The position numbers were made by a program, and so were the translations under genes. This document shows, piece after piece, positions 23,608 through 31,505 of a stretch of DNA of 42,206 nucleotides. The notes beneath the pieces are model-generated. The model worked only from the letters and a program-made list of their open reading frames with translations, made no database searches and had not been told where the DNA came from. Positions within the stretch are counted from its first letter, which is position 1; each line of letters starts with the position of its first letter. The stretch covers positions 1 through 42,206 of the IMG/VR virus record IMGVR_UViG_3300044678_000886, one strand, 5' to 3'. This stretch comes from a virus.

Positions 23608-24282
23608 ATGGCTATTCAACAAACTGCCCCAGATGCCAATGCGTATGTGGCCGAAGAATCAATTGATGAGCGTCCTGCTCAATCAACCACTAAGTCCGCT
23701 TCTGATGATGTTGTTTTATCAGGATGGGATGCTGCTGAAAAACTAACTACTGCTATGGGAGATTTTCCTGTAGAGACCCGTTTGATTGAAAACGAATTTC
23801 AAGTTTTCAAGTTCTTGGACCAAGATGGTCCCTTTGCTATCTATAAGCAACACTTCCTTAATCAAAAGACTTCAGGAAAACGTTCATACGTTTCACTTGG
23901 AGCTAACGACCCATTGTGTGTAAAGCTTGGAAGTAAGCCAGAAAATAAGAGAGCATTTTCTGTTGTTAACTTTAGTGCTGAAGAAGGACCTCAGCGTCAA
24001 ATGTTAATTGCAGGTTCTCGTTTGTATCAGGCTCTACATGCTGCTCACTTCTCACCTCAAGGACCTCTTACCAAGGGTTACTGGGCGATTTCTCGCACAG
24101 GAAAGATGGCTGCAACTGTTTACACCATCACTCCAATTAAAGAGCGTGACTTGGAAGAAGACTGGAAAATTAATCCAGAAACCGCTGCTGCGGTTGTTGA
24201 AAACACACAACCCTACACTGCTGACGCAATTCGTAAACCAACTTGGGAAGAGTTGGACGAAATTGCTAATTCACTTCTCTAA
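23608..24282 (+). CDS. Probable single-stranded DNA-binding protein
   Basis: 224 residues from the ATG at 23608 (AAGGAG nine bases upstream). An in-frame ATG 42 bases earlier has no site, and another ATG at 23601 is out of frame. The central part (about residues 75-180) is strand-rich with aromatics (FQVFKF, FAIYKQHF, GYWAISRTGKMAATVYTITPI), compatible with an OB-fold, and the C-terminus is acidic-hydrophobic (WEELDEIANSLL). Placement directly ahead of the polymerase and near RecA suggests an SSB. No invariant motif allows a firm call. Confidence 0.45.
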   Translation: MAIQQTAPDANAYVAEESIDERPAQSTTKSASDDVVLSGWDAAEKLTTAMGDFPVETRLIENEFQVFKFLDQDGPFAIYKQHFLNQKTSGKRSYVSLGANDPLCVKLGSKPENKRAFSVVNFSAEEGPQRQMLIAGSRLYQALHAAHFSPQGPLTKGYWAISRTGKMAATVYTITPIKERDLEEDWKINPETAAAVVENTQPYTADAIRKPTWEELDEIANSLL

Positions 24283-24303
24283 AAACTAAATCACTTTAAC
24301 ACT

Positions 24304-24339
24304 TAATAGCGGGGTAGAACGTGCTCTACCCCGCTATTA
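24304..24339 (+). other. Perfect 15-bp RNA hairpin between SSB-like gene and DNA polymerase
   Basis: TAATAGCGGGGTAGA (24304-24318) and its exact complement (24325-24339) enclose a six-base loop. The stem is followed by AAAAAGG, so it is not a canonical + strand terminator. It may stabilise or process the transcript, or reduce read-through. Confidence 0.6.
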
Positions 24340-24355
24340 AAAAGGAACCCACAAT

Positions 24356-26335
24356 ATGAACATAATTACTACAACAGAAGCTTTATCAGAAATGGTTAGT
24401 CACTATCTAACTCAAGATGCTTTTGCTTTTGACGTGGAAACTGTGGGACCACAAAGAGGTTTAACTCCAGTAAATGAAGTTCTTTGGATTACTTTTGCAA
24501 CGCATGGTCGTTGTGATGTTATTCCTATGGGACATCCAAATGGAGAGTTTATAGAAGAGGTGTTTCCTCTTACGGGACAAGGAGAGATTAGGAAACAGCA
24601 AGGTTTGGCGTTACGGCCTAGCGACTATTCAAGAGATAGTAAGAAGGCCACCAAAGTATTTGGACCAGCGCCAGACCAGCTGTTTCCTAACGAAGTATTT
24701 TCTGCTTTAGAGCCTCTGTTATTTGATACCAGCAAACTAACCATAGGTCACAATTTAATTTTTGATTTAACTTCTATTGCTAAGTACTACAAAGGTCGTA
24801 TCCCAGAACCAGCTTACTTTGACACAATGGTTGCGTCTTTTATTGTAGACAACCGTAATAAAAACAAGTGTGGATTAGATGACTGTTTAAAGCGTGAGTT
24901 TAACTACGAGATGGTTAAAGGAGTAGGAAAAGAGGTAGAAAACTATTCTTTTGAAGAGGTTGCTAAATACGCTTATTTAGATGCTAAATACACATTTTTA
25001 CTTTGGAAAACACTACAACCAAGATTAGAAGCCGCTGAACTAACTAAAGTGTTTTCTTTAGAGATGGACGTTCTTAGAGTTCTTTGCGACATGAAACTTA
25101 CAGGTGCTGTAATTGACGTAGAAGCTTTGTCTTCTCTACATACATCGTTAGAAGCAGATTTAGAAAAAACTAAGGCTTCTATTTGGAAAGCTGCTGCTAG
25201 AGAATTTAACATTAACTCTAACCAAGAAAAACAACATATTTTGTATAGTTCTAAAGACGAGGGTGGTAGGGGTCTAAAGCCTAAGGTTTTAACTCCAAAG
25301 GGAGAAGACGCAGCTAAAGCAGGCAAGGAGTTATTAATAGAGCATTACTCGGTATCTGCTGAGGCTTTAGAACCATACAGAGACAAAGACGCATTAGTAA
25401 CCGCGTTACTTGAGTACTCTGATTTAAACAAGCTTTTGACTACGTATGTAACCCCATACTTAGGTGGTGATGTAGTTCGTACGGTTTCAGGAAAGTCTAA
25501 GATAGAGCATAAAGAAAGCCTTTTAATAAACGGAAAGCTTCATTGTGACTTTATTCAACACGGGGCAGAGACGGGTCGGTTTTCTAGTCGAAACCCAAAT
25601 TTACAAAACGTTCCAGCTCCTCACACTCCAAATGGAAAAGCCATTAGAAACTTGTTTGTTGCTCCAGAAGGCCACTCCCTAGTAGTCGCTGATTATTCTC
25701 AGATTGAACCTAGAGTTATTGCTTCGTTTAGTGAAGACCCAATTATGATGAAAAATTACCTAGAGGGCGGGGATATCTATACAACCGTTGGTGACACTAT
25801 GGGGGTAGACAGAAAAGCAGGAAAGGTTTTAGTTCTTTCTATGGCTTACGGAGTAGGTCCCGACAAGATTGCTAAGTCTATAGGTTGTTCTGTGGCAGCA
25901 GCAAGAGACCTTCTTAATAAGTTTGCTGAAAGATTTAAGACTGTGGCAAGTTATAGGTCTAAAGTTTTAGGGGCTACTAGACGAGGCAGACCCCCTTACG
26001 TAACTACCATAACTGGTAGACGTAGGTATTTGCCAGAGATATTTTCTAAGGACCCAGGTGTTAGAGCTGGAGCAGAACGTCAAGCTTTTAATACTAGAAT
26101 ACAAGGAAGCGCCGCAGATATTATTAAAATAGCTATGGTGCGGGCTCATACAATGTTACCAAAACAGGCTAAGATTACGCTTACCGTCCACGACGAACTG
26201 GTTGTAACAACTCCAGATAACTTAGTAGACGAAACAGTTTCTAAACTAAGAGAGGCCATGGAGGGTATTCATGTGTTAAAAGTTCCATTGATTGCTGATA
26301 TCACTGTAGCTAAAAGGTGGGGGGACGCTAAGTGA
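24356..26335 (+). CDS. Family A DNA polymerase with 3'-5' exonuclease domain
   Basis: 659 residues. Exonuclease motif I is FDVET (D26, E28) and a later helix carries LTIGHNLIFDLTS (Exo II). Polymerase motif A is VVADYSQIEPRV (D446), motif B RKAGKVLVLSMAYGVG, and motif C LTVHDELV (D613, E614), with NTRIQGSAADIIK between. This is the phage replicative polymerase of Pol I type without a 5' nuclease domain. Upstream is a strong hairpin and an AAAGGA ribosome site. GTGA overlap with the next gene. Length is typical of T7-like and actinophage polymerases. Confidence 0.96.
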   Translation: MNIITTTEALSEMVSHYLTQDAFAFDVETVGPQRGLTPVNEVLWITFATHGRCDVIPMGHPNGEFIEEVFPLTGQGEIRKQQGLALRPSDYSRDSKKATKVFGPAPDQLFPNEVFSALEPLLFDTSKLTIGHNLIFDLTSIAKYYKGRIPEPAYFDTMVASFIVDNRNKNKCGLDDCLKREFNYEMVKGVGKEVENYSFEEVAKYAYLDAKYTFLLWKTLQPRLEAAELTKVFSLEMDVLRVLCDMKLTGAVIDVEALSSLHTSLEADLEKTKASIWKAAAREFNINSNQEKQHILYSSKDEGGRGLKPKVLTPKGEDAAKAGKELLIEHYSVSAEALEPYRDKDALVTALLEYSDLNKLLTTYVTPYLGGDVVRTVSGKSKIEHKESLLINGKLHCDFIQHGAETGRFSSRNPNLQNVPAPHTPNGKAIRNLFVAPEGHSLVVADYSQIEPRVIASFSEDPIMMKNYLEGGDIYTTVGDTMGVDRKAGKVLVLSMAYGVGPDKIAKSIGCSVAAARDLLNKFAERFKTVASYRSKVLGATRRGRPPYVTTITGRRRYLPEIFSKDPGVRAGAERQAFNTRIQGSAADIIKIAMVRAHTMLPKQAKITLTVHDELVVTTPDNLVDETVSKLREAMEGIHVLKVPLIADITVAKRWGDAK

Positions 26336-26805
26336 AGTTTCCATTTTTTAATAGGTTTTCTAATGACAAAGAGCCTGACTGGATAGTAACTAGAGATTCA
26401 GTTCCTCTATCTACATTGGCTAGATGGTATATATACGATATGGGTATTGAAGAGCCAAATAAATTTGGCGGTAAAGTGTTTAATTTAAATCCAATCAGTA
26501 ATGAAGGTAAAGAAAAAGAAGAAGAAGATAGTGCTAACAGAATGAGTTTTGTTTATCCCATACTTCCTTTTTTAAGTGTTATGGCTGAATTAAACGCAAA
26601 AGCCATATCTGAAGTACAAAAAGCTGACATGATAAAACACGGTATGCCAGAGGACGAGGTAGATACTGGTCTTGTTGAAACAACACAATTTTATCAAAAC
26701 ATTAGTTTTGCTGCGTTAATCTCAAGTTACGCAGCAGCTGCTGAGTTGGGTTTAATTGATATATCTGGTACATTTACCGATATAGATGAAATGGATAACA
26801 AATGA
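26332..26805 (+). CDS. Hypothetical protein after DNA polymerase
   Basis: 157 residues from a GTG overlapping the polymerase stop. It starts with a basic aromatic stretch (FPFFNRF), then a strand-helix region and a long helix (FLSVMAELNAKAISEVQKAD); the C-terminal part has another helix (AALISSYAAAAELGLIDI). A Lys/Glu-rich stretch sits around residue 60. No motif is recognised and no transmembrane helix is clear. ATGA overlap to the next gene. Function unknown. Confidence 0.5.
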   Translation: MKFPFFNRFSNDKEPDWIVTRDSVPLSTLARWYIYDMGIEEPNKFGGKVFNLNPISNEGKEKEEEDSANRMSFVYPILPFLSVMAELNAKAISEVQKADMIKHGMPEDEVDTGLVETTQFYQNISFAALISSYAAAAELGLIDISGTFTDIDEMDNK

Positions 26806-27161
26806 GCGATTGGTGGTCAAAAAAATTAGGAACGAATACACCTACTCAAAGTACACCGTATATACCTCAAAATACTCCTCCTGTTGTACAACCCGCTCCA
26901 CAGACACATACCCAATCTGGAAATCGTCTGCCAGAAAGCGCGATGAGCAGTTCAAGATGTCCACATTGTGGGAGTGGAAATTACGGCAAATCAAGCCCTG
27001 ATACAAGAGCAAGATGTTATGACTGCGGTTATCCAATACAACAGTCAGGAACTGGAACCCCAGGAGTTAGGTTGCCAAGCACAGGTGCTGCTGAACCTAC
27101 TAAACAAATAGACACATCCAACAACTTTAATCCAACAACTATTATTGGAAAGATTGAATAA
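26802..27161 (+). CDS. Zinc-ribbon protein with disordered flanks
   Basis: 119 residues. A zinc ribbon lies at about residues 53-75 (RCPHCG ... RCYDCGY, two CxxC pairs). It is flanked by Pro/Thr/Gln/Ser-rich low-complexity segments before and after, and ends in a short strand (TTIIGKIE). Similar Pro-rich zinc-ribbon proteins occur in phage replication regions. It is coupled to the genes on both sides and directly precedes RecA. Function unknown; DNA or RNA contact is possible. Confidence 0.55.
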   Translation: MSDWWSKKLGTNTPTQSTPYIPQNTPPVVQPAPQTHTQSGNRLPESAMSSSRCPHCGSGNYGKSSPDTRARCYDCGYPIQQSGTGTPGVRLPSTGAAEPTKQIDTSNNFNPTTIIGKIE

Positions 27162-28216
27162 TGAGTTTTAATAAAGTACTAGCATTAATTAATAAAAAAT
27201 ATGGCGATGGAACAATTGTTGTTGCATCTGACGTATTGCCTAGTACAAGAGTTACTTCAGGCTCACTTGCTTTAGATGTAATCTTAGGTGGCGGTTGGCC
27301 TACAAATCAATGGCATGAAATTGTTGGTGAAGCAAGTAACGGAAAAACAGCATTAGCTCTTAAAACTATTGCTGCTAATCAAAAGAAAGACCCTAGTTTT
27401 ACTGCAGTGTGGGTAGCAGCAGAACAATGGGTTCCTGAATACGCAGATATGTGCGGAGTAGACCTATCTAGAGTTCACGTTTTAACAACTAACGTAATGG
27501 AAGTTGCTTTAACTGCTGTTTTAGATTTAGTAGAAACAAAGGAAATAGATTGTGTGGTCATTGATTCGCTGGCAGCTTTGGTTCCTGCTGCTGAAGACGA
27601 AAAAGAACTTGAAGAGTTTACTGTCGGCCGTGCTGCGTCGTTAATGGCTAAGTTTTTTAGAAAAATGGAAAAAGCTGGTAGTCGCAGTCTTATTAATGAA
27701 GAGCGACCTTTTGTTGGGTTAATTATTAATCAATACCGTATGAAGATAGGTGTTACTTATGGAGACCCTCGCACTACCCCTGGAGGAGAGGCTAAGAACT
27801 ACTTTTTCTTTACACGTGTAGAGGTTAAACGAGATGACTGGGTTGAAGTGGGAACTGGTCAAGAAAAACGTCGTATTGGCCAGACTATTAAATTTCAAAC
27901 AAAAAAGAACAAGTCCGCCCCACCGTCTCAATCAGCTTTTGTAGATTTTTATTTTGCTGATGGTGGTGTAGTTCCTAAAGGTAACTATGATTTTGCTAAA
28001 GAAATTGTTGCTATTGGTTACTTATACAAAATAATTAAGAGAGCTGGGGCGTATTACAGATACGCTGGTCGTCAATGGCAAGGTGCAGATGCTTTGCTAG
28101 CTTCTTTAAGAGAAGAGATAGACTTAAAAGAAGAGTTAGAAAGAGAAGTTTTAGATATTGTCAGAAACAAAGGCACTTTAGGCGCAGACCCGACTGTTGA
28201 GCCTGATGAAGAGTGA
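27161..28216 (+). CDS. RecA-like recombinase
   Basis: 351 residues. RecA/UvsX-type core: SGSLALDVILGGGWP before Walker A GEASNGKT (residues 56-63), then VVIDSLAAL for Walker B, and the NQYRMKIGVTYGDPRTTPGGEAKNYFF region with the L2-like loop and the conserved aromatic/basic strand. The protein forms filaments on ssDNA and exchanges strands; in phages it drives recombination-dependent replication and repair. The C-terminal 50 residues are helical and acidic. TAATG junction with the zinc-ribbon gene; the next gene overlaps its end. Confidence 0.93.
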   Translation: MSFNKVLALINKKYGDGTIVVASDVLPSTRVTSGSLALDVILGGGWPTNQWHEIVGEASNGKTALALKTIAANQKKDPSFTAVWVAAEQWVPEYADMCGVDLSRVHVLTTNVMEVALTAVLDLVETKEIDCVVIDSLAALVPAAEDEKELEEFTVGRAASLMAKFFRKMEKAGSRSLINEERPFVGLIINQYRMKIGVTYGDPRTTPGGEAKNYFFFTRVEVKRDDWVEVGTGQEKRRIGQTIKFQTKKNKSAPPSQSAFVDFYFADGGVVPKGNYDFAKEIVAIGYLYKIIKRAGAYYRYAGRQWQGADALLASLREEIDLKEELEREVLDIVRNKGTLGADPTVEPDEE

Positions 28217-28556
28217 AGGACAAAAACAGTCTCTTAAACACGAAAAACGATTAGCTAAAAAAATTGGAGGAGGCCGAAATGCTGGCTCCGGAGCTTTTTG
28301 GCAACGTAAAGGTGACGTCAGGTCTAAAGACCTTTTAATAGAGCATAAATGGACTGGTAAACAGTCTTTTACAATAAAAGCTGATGTTCTTGAAAAAATT
28401 ATTACTGAGGCTATATTAGATAGCAGAACGCCCGTATTAGGTTTCAGTTTAAACAAAGAGAACTATGTAGTACTACTAGAGGATGATTTCCTGCAGATTC
28501 GAGATACTCTGCTAAACATGATAGACTTGGAGCGAGAACACACGGAAGAGGAGTAG
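28206..28556 (+). CDS. PD-(D/E)XK nuclease, Holliday-junction resolvase-like
   Basis: 116 residues from the ATG at 28206, inside the RecA end; a TTG nine bases earlier is an alternative. The catalytic pattern is E13, then GDVR with D37 and the E-x-K (IEHK, E46 and K48) of PD-(D/E)XK enzymes, in the same order as small Hjc-like resolvases. The sequence KIGGGRNAGSGAFWQRKGD just before D37 fits the Hjc/Mrr loop. Predicted to cut branched DNA. Its placement at the recombinase supports the role. Substrate specificity is inferred. Confidence 0.65.
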   Translation: MKSEGQKQSLKHEKRLAKKIGGGRNAGSGAFWQRKGDVRSKDLLIEHKWTGKQSFTIKADVLEKIITEAILDSRTPVLGFSLNKENYVVLLEDDFLQIRDTLLNMIDLEREHTEEE

Positions 28557-28578
28557 CCCTAAATAAGGAGCATACTTC

Positions 28579-28896
28579 TTGCCTGCAGAACCCCAAGACG
28601 ACTGGCGTCATAGCGCCAAGTGCCGTGGTATGGATACTGAACTTTGGTACCCTCCGCGTGATAAAGATTTATATAAAGAAATAGCAGACAAGTCAAAAGC
28701 AGTATGTTTTGGCAAAGATGGCAGACCACCATGCCCAGTACGAATTCAGTGTTTACTTGAAGCAGACAGAGTTGACGAACCCCACGGTATATGGGGAGGT
28801 CTTAGCCATCGTGAGCGCAACGCATTAAAAAGAAAAATAGAGAAAAAAGGAATGACGTTTAAAGAATGGGTCATTGCAGATAGCACAAAGAAGTAG
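28579..28896 (+). CDS. WhiB-family iron-sulfur transcription regulator
   Basis: 105 residues from a TTG with AAGGAG eight bases upstream. Cysteines C15, C43, C52 and C58 are the four [4Fe-4S] ligands, followed by the G-I-W-G-G turn (HGIWGGLSHRER) and a basic helix, the WhiB signature found almost only in actinobacteria and their phages. Spacing C43-x8-C52 is wider than the usual C-x2-C, owing to a GKDGRPP loop. WhiB proteins bind the host sigma factor; phage copies redirect or block host transcription. A strong indication of an actinobacterial host. Confidence 0.9.
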   Translation: MPAEPQDDWRHSAKCRGMDTELWYPPRDKDLYKEIADKSKAVCFGKDGRPPCPVRIQCLLEADRVDEPHGIWGGLSHRERNALKRKIEKKGMTFKEWVIADSTKK

Positions 28897-28900
28897 TCTG

Positions 28901-28909
28901 TGGTAAGTT
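28901..28909 (+). promoter_or_regulatory. Extended -10 element TGG-TAAGTT
   Basis: TG at 28901-28902 plus TAAGTT at 28904-28909 gives an extended -10 that lies about 19 bases before the ATG at 28928, with an AGGAGG site between them. No -35 recognised. Confidence 0.45.
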
Positions 28910-28927
28910 CATCCTCTAGGAGGAGAG

Positions 28928-29788
28928 ATGATTTTAAGAACAGAAAAAAGTGCCGCTTTGGATAAATTTTTAAAAGCAGGCAAAACAAATAGCAGGGTGT
29001 TAGGAAAAGTAGAAAGACACATTCTTTCTACACCCCGTGATGCAAGTAGAAGAAGTGATTTGTTGCACCCCTCGGCTATGGTTAGTCCTACTTGGTGTCA
29101 CAGAGCTTCTTACTTTCATTTACTTGGACATGAACCTGCTCCAAGACCTATAACTTTAAATCAACATATGATTTTTGCTGAAGGACATCGTATTCACGAA
29201 GTTTGGCAAGATGTTTTCAGAGACATGGGTACTTTGTACGGCATGTGGGAAATCGTGGAAACAGGTGCTACTTACTGGGGGTTTGCTTCTGACCACAATG
29301 ACAAGTACACAGTAAAGTACAGAGAAGTTCCTTTAGATAATGAAGAGCTAATGATTACAGGCCACGCAGATGGGTGGCTTGTTGGTTTTGGTGAACCACT
29401 TTTATTGGAAGTAAAGTCTATTGGAATTGGAAGTATGAGGTATTACTCACCGGGACTTGTAAAAGCAGATTCTGATTTTGCTGCTGCTTGGAAAGCTATT
29501 GATACTCCGTTTGAATCTCATATTTCACAAGTTCAGTTATATTTAAAGTTGTTAGAGTTGTCTGACCATGAGGTTACTCCACAAGAAGCCGTAATCATTT
29601 ACGAGTCAAAAGTTAATCAAGAAGTAAAAGAGTTTGTTGTAAGAAAAGACTCTTGGGGAATTAATCACATATTAGATGCCGCTAAAATGATTGTAGAAGC
29701 AGTAAAAACCAAGACTCCGCCAGACTGCAACAACGGTGGTAGGATGTTGTGTCAAGGATGTAAGGGGTATAAAGATGAGCAAAAGTAG
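28928..29788 (+). CDS. Cas4-like exonuclease (PD-(D/E)XK with Fe-S cysteines)
   Basis: 286 residues, with AGGAGG ahead of the ATG. The nuclease core is GHADGW (D148), LLLEVKS (E161, K163) and a following QVQLYLKL helix with a glutamine (motif QhXXY). C57 and the C-terminal C267, C275 and C278 match the four-cysteine iron-sulfur cluster of Cas4/AddB-type nucleases. Predicted to resect DNA ends for RecA-type recombination. Phage-encoded Cas4-like proteins are common, and no cas gene or CRISPR array is nearby. It overlaps the next gene by 14 bases. Confidence 0.85.
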   Translation: MILRTEKSAALDKFLKAGKTNSRVLGKVERHILSTPRDASRRSDLLHPSAMVSPTWCHRASYFHLLGHEPAPRPITLNQHMIFAEGHRIHEVWQDVFRDMGTLYGMWEIVETGATYWGFASDHNDKYTVKYREVPLDNEELMITGHADGWLVGFGEPLLLEVKSIGIGSMRYYSPGLVKADSDFAAAWKAIDTPFESHISQVQLYLKLLELSDHEVTPQEAVIIYESKVNQEVKEFVVRKDSWGINHILDAAKMIVEAVKTKTPPDCNNGGRMLCQGCKGYKDEQK

Positions 29789-30272
29789 TTTAATTGCAGA
29801 TTCCGTCAGTAGTACCGCTTTAACTACACTTAAAGAACAAGGGTTTGTAGTTGACCTAGAAGTTGATTTAAGTAGGCCAACACTACCTAGTAATATAACT
29901 GAATTAGGTGACGAAGATTTAATGGAGTTATACACCAAATTTGTTGCATACTCAGACTTTATTAATACTCAGCTTTCTTGTGCAATTATTGATGAGAAAG
30001 AGTTAGAACGACGCATAGAGTTAGCAGAGGCTACTACTTTTTTAACGCTATCAACTGCCACCTCTAAGTTAACTACCGTACGGCCCCAGGTTGCTTCTGA
30101 TGAGGACGTGGTTCAGTTAAAAGAAGAGCATATGCAAAAGTTTGCGTATAGAAAGCTTATTGAAACTATGGCTAACAATTACGATAGAGGAAGCTCTGTA
30201 TGTAGCCGAGAGTTAACACGACGAACTTCTAACGATAACTTTAAGACCCGAGCAAAGAAATTTACAACATGA
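29775..30272 (+). CDS. Hypothetical helical protein in recombination module
   Basis: 165 residues from the ATG at 29775 (AAGGGGT upstream; an in-frame ATG at 29736 is inside the nuclease gene). It consists of a strand pair (FVVDLEVDLSRPTL), then helices with LMELYTKFVAYSDFINTQLS and DEKELERRIELAEA. Composition is mixed; the C-terminus is basic. It sits between Cas4-like and RuvC-like genes, sharing overlaps with both, so a role in recombination or DNA processing is plausible, but nothing in the sequence identifies it. Confidence 0.5.
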   Translation: MSKSSLIADSVSSTALTTLKEQGFVVDLEVDLSRPTLPSNITELGDEDLMELYTKFVAYSDFINTQLSCAIIDEKELERRIELAEATTFLTLSTATSKLTTVRPQVASDEDVVQLKEEHMQKFAYRKLIETMANNYDRGSSVCSRELTRRTSNDNFKTRAKKFTT

Positions 30273-30853
30273 CAACTCCCATTAAATTTTTTGATGGTGG
30301 CCTTACTAAAGAGGCTAAACGAATTTCTATAGGTATAGACCAGTCGTATACTGGGTTTGCGTTTACTGCTATGGATATGGATAGCGGTGAATGGATGACT
30401 ACAGTTACAAAAGCTCCAGGAACTCACGTAGATAGGTTGTACTTTATTGGTAGGTCTTTAGAAGGAACTTTAAACGCTTTGTCTAAGAACGCAGAAGAAG
30501 TTGTGGTTGCTATGGAAGGGTACGCCTACGGTTCTCAAATGGCAAACATGGCTGGGGAACTTGGTGGACTAGTCAAGTTAACTTGTTTTATGAGTCTTGA
30601 CAGTTTTCATGGAAAGTACCCATACATAATCCCACCTACAGTTCTTAAGAAATACGTTACTGGAAAAGGTAACGGTATACAAAAGAATCAGATACTGCTT
30701 CACGTATACAAAAAGTGGGGCGTAGAGTTTACCGATGACAACGCTGCTGACTCATATGCGCTCGCTCATTTAGCCGCTGGAAGACATGGTCTTTCTTACG
30801 AAAAAGATATCTACAACAACATACAAGACCCTAAATACAGAGAAAAGCCTTAA
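30269..30853 (+). CDS. RuvC-like Holliday junction resolvase
   Basis: 194 residues. Catalytic acidic residues are D24 (SIGIDQSYTG), E83 (MEGYAYG) and D156/D157 with D161 (TDDNAADSYALA), arranged as in RuvC/RNase H-fold resolvases. The TGKGNGIQKNQI segment before the last acids is also typical. The enzyme would resolve four-way junctions from recombination or packaging. Its neighbours are Cas4-like and RecA-like genes. The next gene begins downstream with a leaderless-type start. Confidence 0.9.
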   Translation: MTTPIKFFDGGLTKEAKRISIGIDQSYTGFAFTAMDMDSGEWMTTVTKAPGTHVDRLYFIGRSLEGTLNALSKNAEEVVVAMEGYAYGSQMANMAGELGGLVKLTCFMSLDSFHGKYPYIIPPTVLKKYVTGKGNGIQKNQILLHVYKKWGVEFTDDNAADSYALAHLAAGRHGLSYEKDIYNNIQDPKYREKP

Positions 30854-30856
30854 GCT
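30851..30856 (+). promoter_or_regulatory. Leaderless -10 element TAAGCT
   Basis: TAAGCT overlaps the stop of the resolvase gene (TAA) and lies six bases (TTAGGC) before the ATG at 30863. The spacing equals that of the other leaderless starts. No Shine-Dalgarno is seen. Confidence 0.4.
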
Positions 30857-30862
30857 TTAGGC

Positions 30863-31099
30863 ATGAGCGACCAGCCTATTCCCATTAGCTCCTTAAAGCC
30901 TGACTACGAGGCAGCTATGGATATGCGTGGAACCCCAACACACGTCTGTGTTTGCGGGTCGACCCTTTGGAACATAAAAGCCATGTTTGAAGACTATGAG
31001 ATTTCTATGTATTTTTTAGACATGGAATGCGCTTTATGCGGGTCTTTGGCCACCGCTCCCACCCTAGTAGATAGTCCAGGTTACACCCCTAATTCATAG
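30863..31099 (+). CDS. Zinc-ribbon protein of unknown function
   Basis: 78 residues. Two cysteine pairs form a ribbon: CVCG (an x-spaced C-x-C) near residues 29-31 and CALCG near residues 56-59, separated by FEDYEISMYFLDME. Start lacks a ribosome site and fits the TANNNT-N6-ATG class. The rest is Pro- and Ser-rich. Small proteins of this type occur repeatedly in this window. Not recognised. Confidence 0.55.
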   Translation: MSDQPIPISSLKPDYEAAMDMRGTPTHVCVCGSTLWNIKAMFEDYEISMYFLDMECALCGSLATAPTLVDSPGYTPNS

Positions 31100-31110
31100 T
31101 TAAATTGCCG

Positions 31111-31118
31111 TATATTAT
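31111..31118 (+). promoter_or_regulatory. Candidate -10 element TATATTAT
   Basis: TATATT (31111-31116), overlapping TATTAT (31113-31118), lies in the gap about 40 bases before the SpoVS-like gene, whose ATG at 31159 is preceded by AGAGGAA. No -35 was recognised. Confidence 0.35.
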
Positions 31119-31158
31119 TTCCTACGGGAGTACTACTAGACGAATATAGAGGAACTAC

Positions 31159-31440
31159 ATGTCCGAAATACAAGAAGAGCAGGTATTACGCGTAGGAGCA
31201 GGCAGTAACCCACAATCCGTGGCCTCAGCTATTGCACATGCCGTATACGAAAACAATACTTGCAAGATTAGAGCCGTAGGCGCAGGCGCAGTAAATCAAG
31301 CTGTGAAAGCGATTGCTATTGCTCGAGGCTATACAGCTCCCAGAGGTATTGACCTAGCCTGTGTGCCAGGGTTTGCCTCAGTTGAAAGCAACGGTGACAC
31401 TATCAGTGCTATCGTTTTTAGAATTAATGCAGTCAGTTAA
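31159..31440 (+). CDS. SpoVS-like small protein
   Basis: 93 residues. The sequence matches the SpoVS fold family: LRVGAGSNPQSVASAIAHAV, then IRAVGAGAVNQAVKAIAIARGY, followed by DLACVPGF. In Bacillus SpoVS is needed for normal sporulation and is proposed to bind nucleic acid through its Alba-like fold. Distant homologues occur in other bacteria and in some phages; the phage role is unknown. No spore-former context is present, so it is probably a nucleic-acid-binding helper. AGAGGAA precedes the start. Confidence 0.85.
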   Translation: MSEIQEEQVLRVGAGSNPQSVASAIAHAVYENNTCKIRAVGAGAVNQAVKAIAIARGYTAPRGIDLACVPGFASVESNGDTISAIVFRINAVS

Positions 31441-31463
31441 GCCTTATTTTTCAAGAGTAAGGC
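31441..31463 (+). terminator. Weak hairpin after SpoVS-like gene
   Basis: GCCTTA (31441-31446) pairs with TAAGGC (31458-31463) around an 11-base U-rich loop, directly after the stop. The sequence after the stem is only moderately T-rich (CGTATTGTTG), so termination is uncertain. Confidence 0.25.
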
Positions 31464-31482
31464 CGTATTGTTGTATTACCAA

Positions 31483-31498
31483 CTCTTAGGCCGAAGAG
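31483..31498 (+). promoter_or_regulatory. Small hairpin masking the ribosome site of the next gene
   Basis: CTCTT (31483-31487) pairs with AAGAG (31494-31498), which belongs to the AAGAGG Shine-Dalgarno of the gene starting at 31506. The stem is only five pairs, so regulation is speculative. Confidence 0.2.
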
Positions 31499-31505
31499 GT
31501 ATAAA

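Noticed and set aside
23601-23669. 22-codon frame with clustered cysteines starting at the first ATG after AAGGAG
   Set aside because: Spacing to the ribosome site is only two bases, and the ATG at 23608 with nine bases starts the long gene; no cysteine conservation can be judged.
24304-24339. Canonical + strand terminator reading of the perfect hairpin
   Set aside because: The stem is followed by AAAAAGG, not a U-tract, so it is listed as a hairpin only.
28928-29788. Cas4-like gene as evidence of a CRISPR system
   Set aside because: No repeat array, cas1, cas2 or effector gene is seen; Cas4-like nucleases in phages act in recombination.
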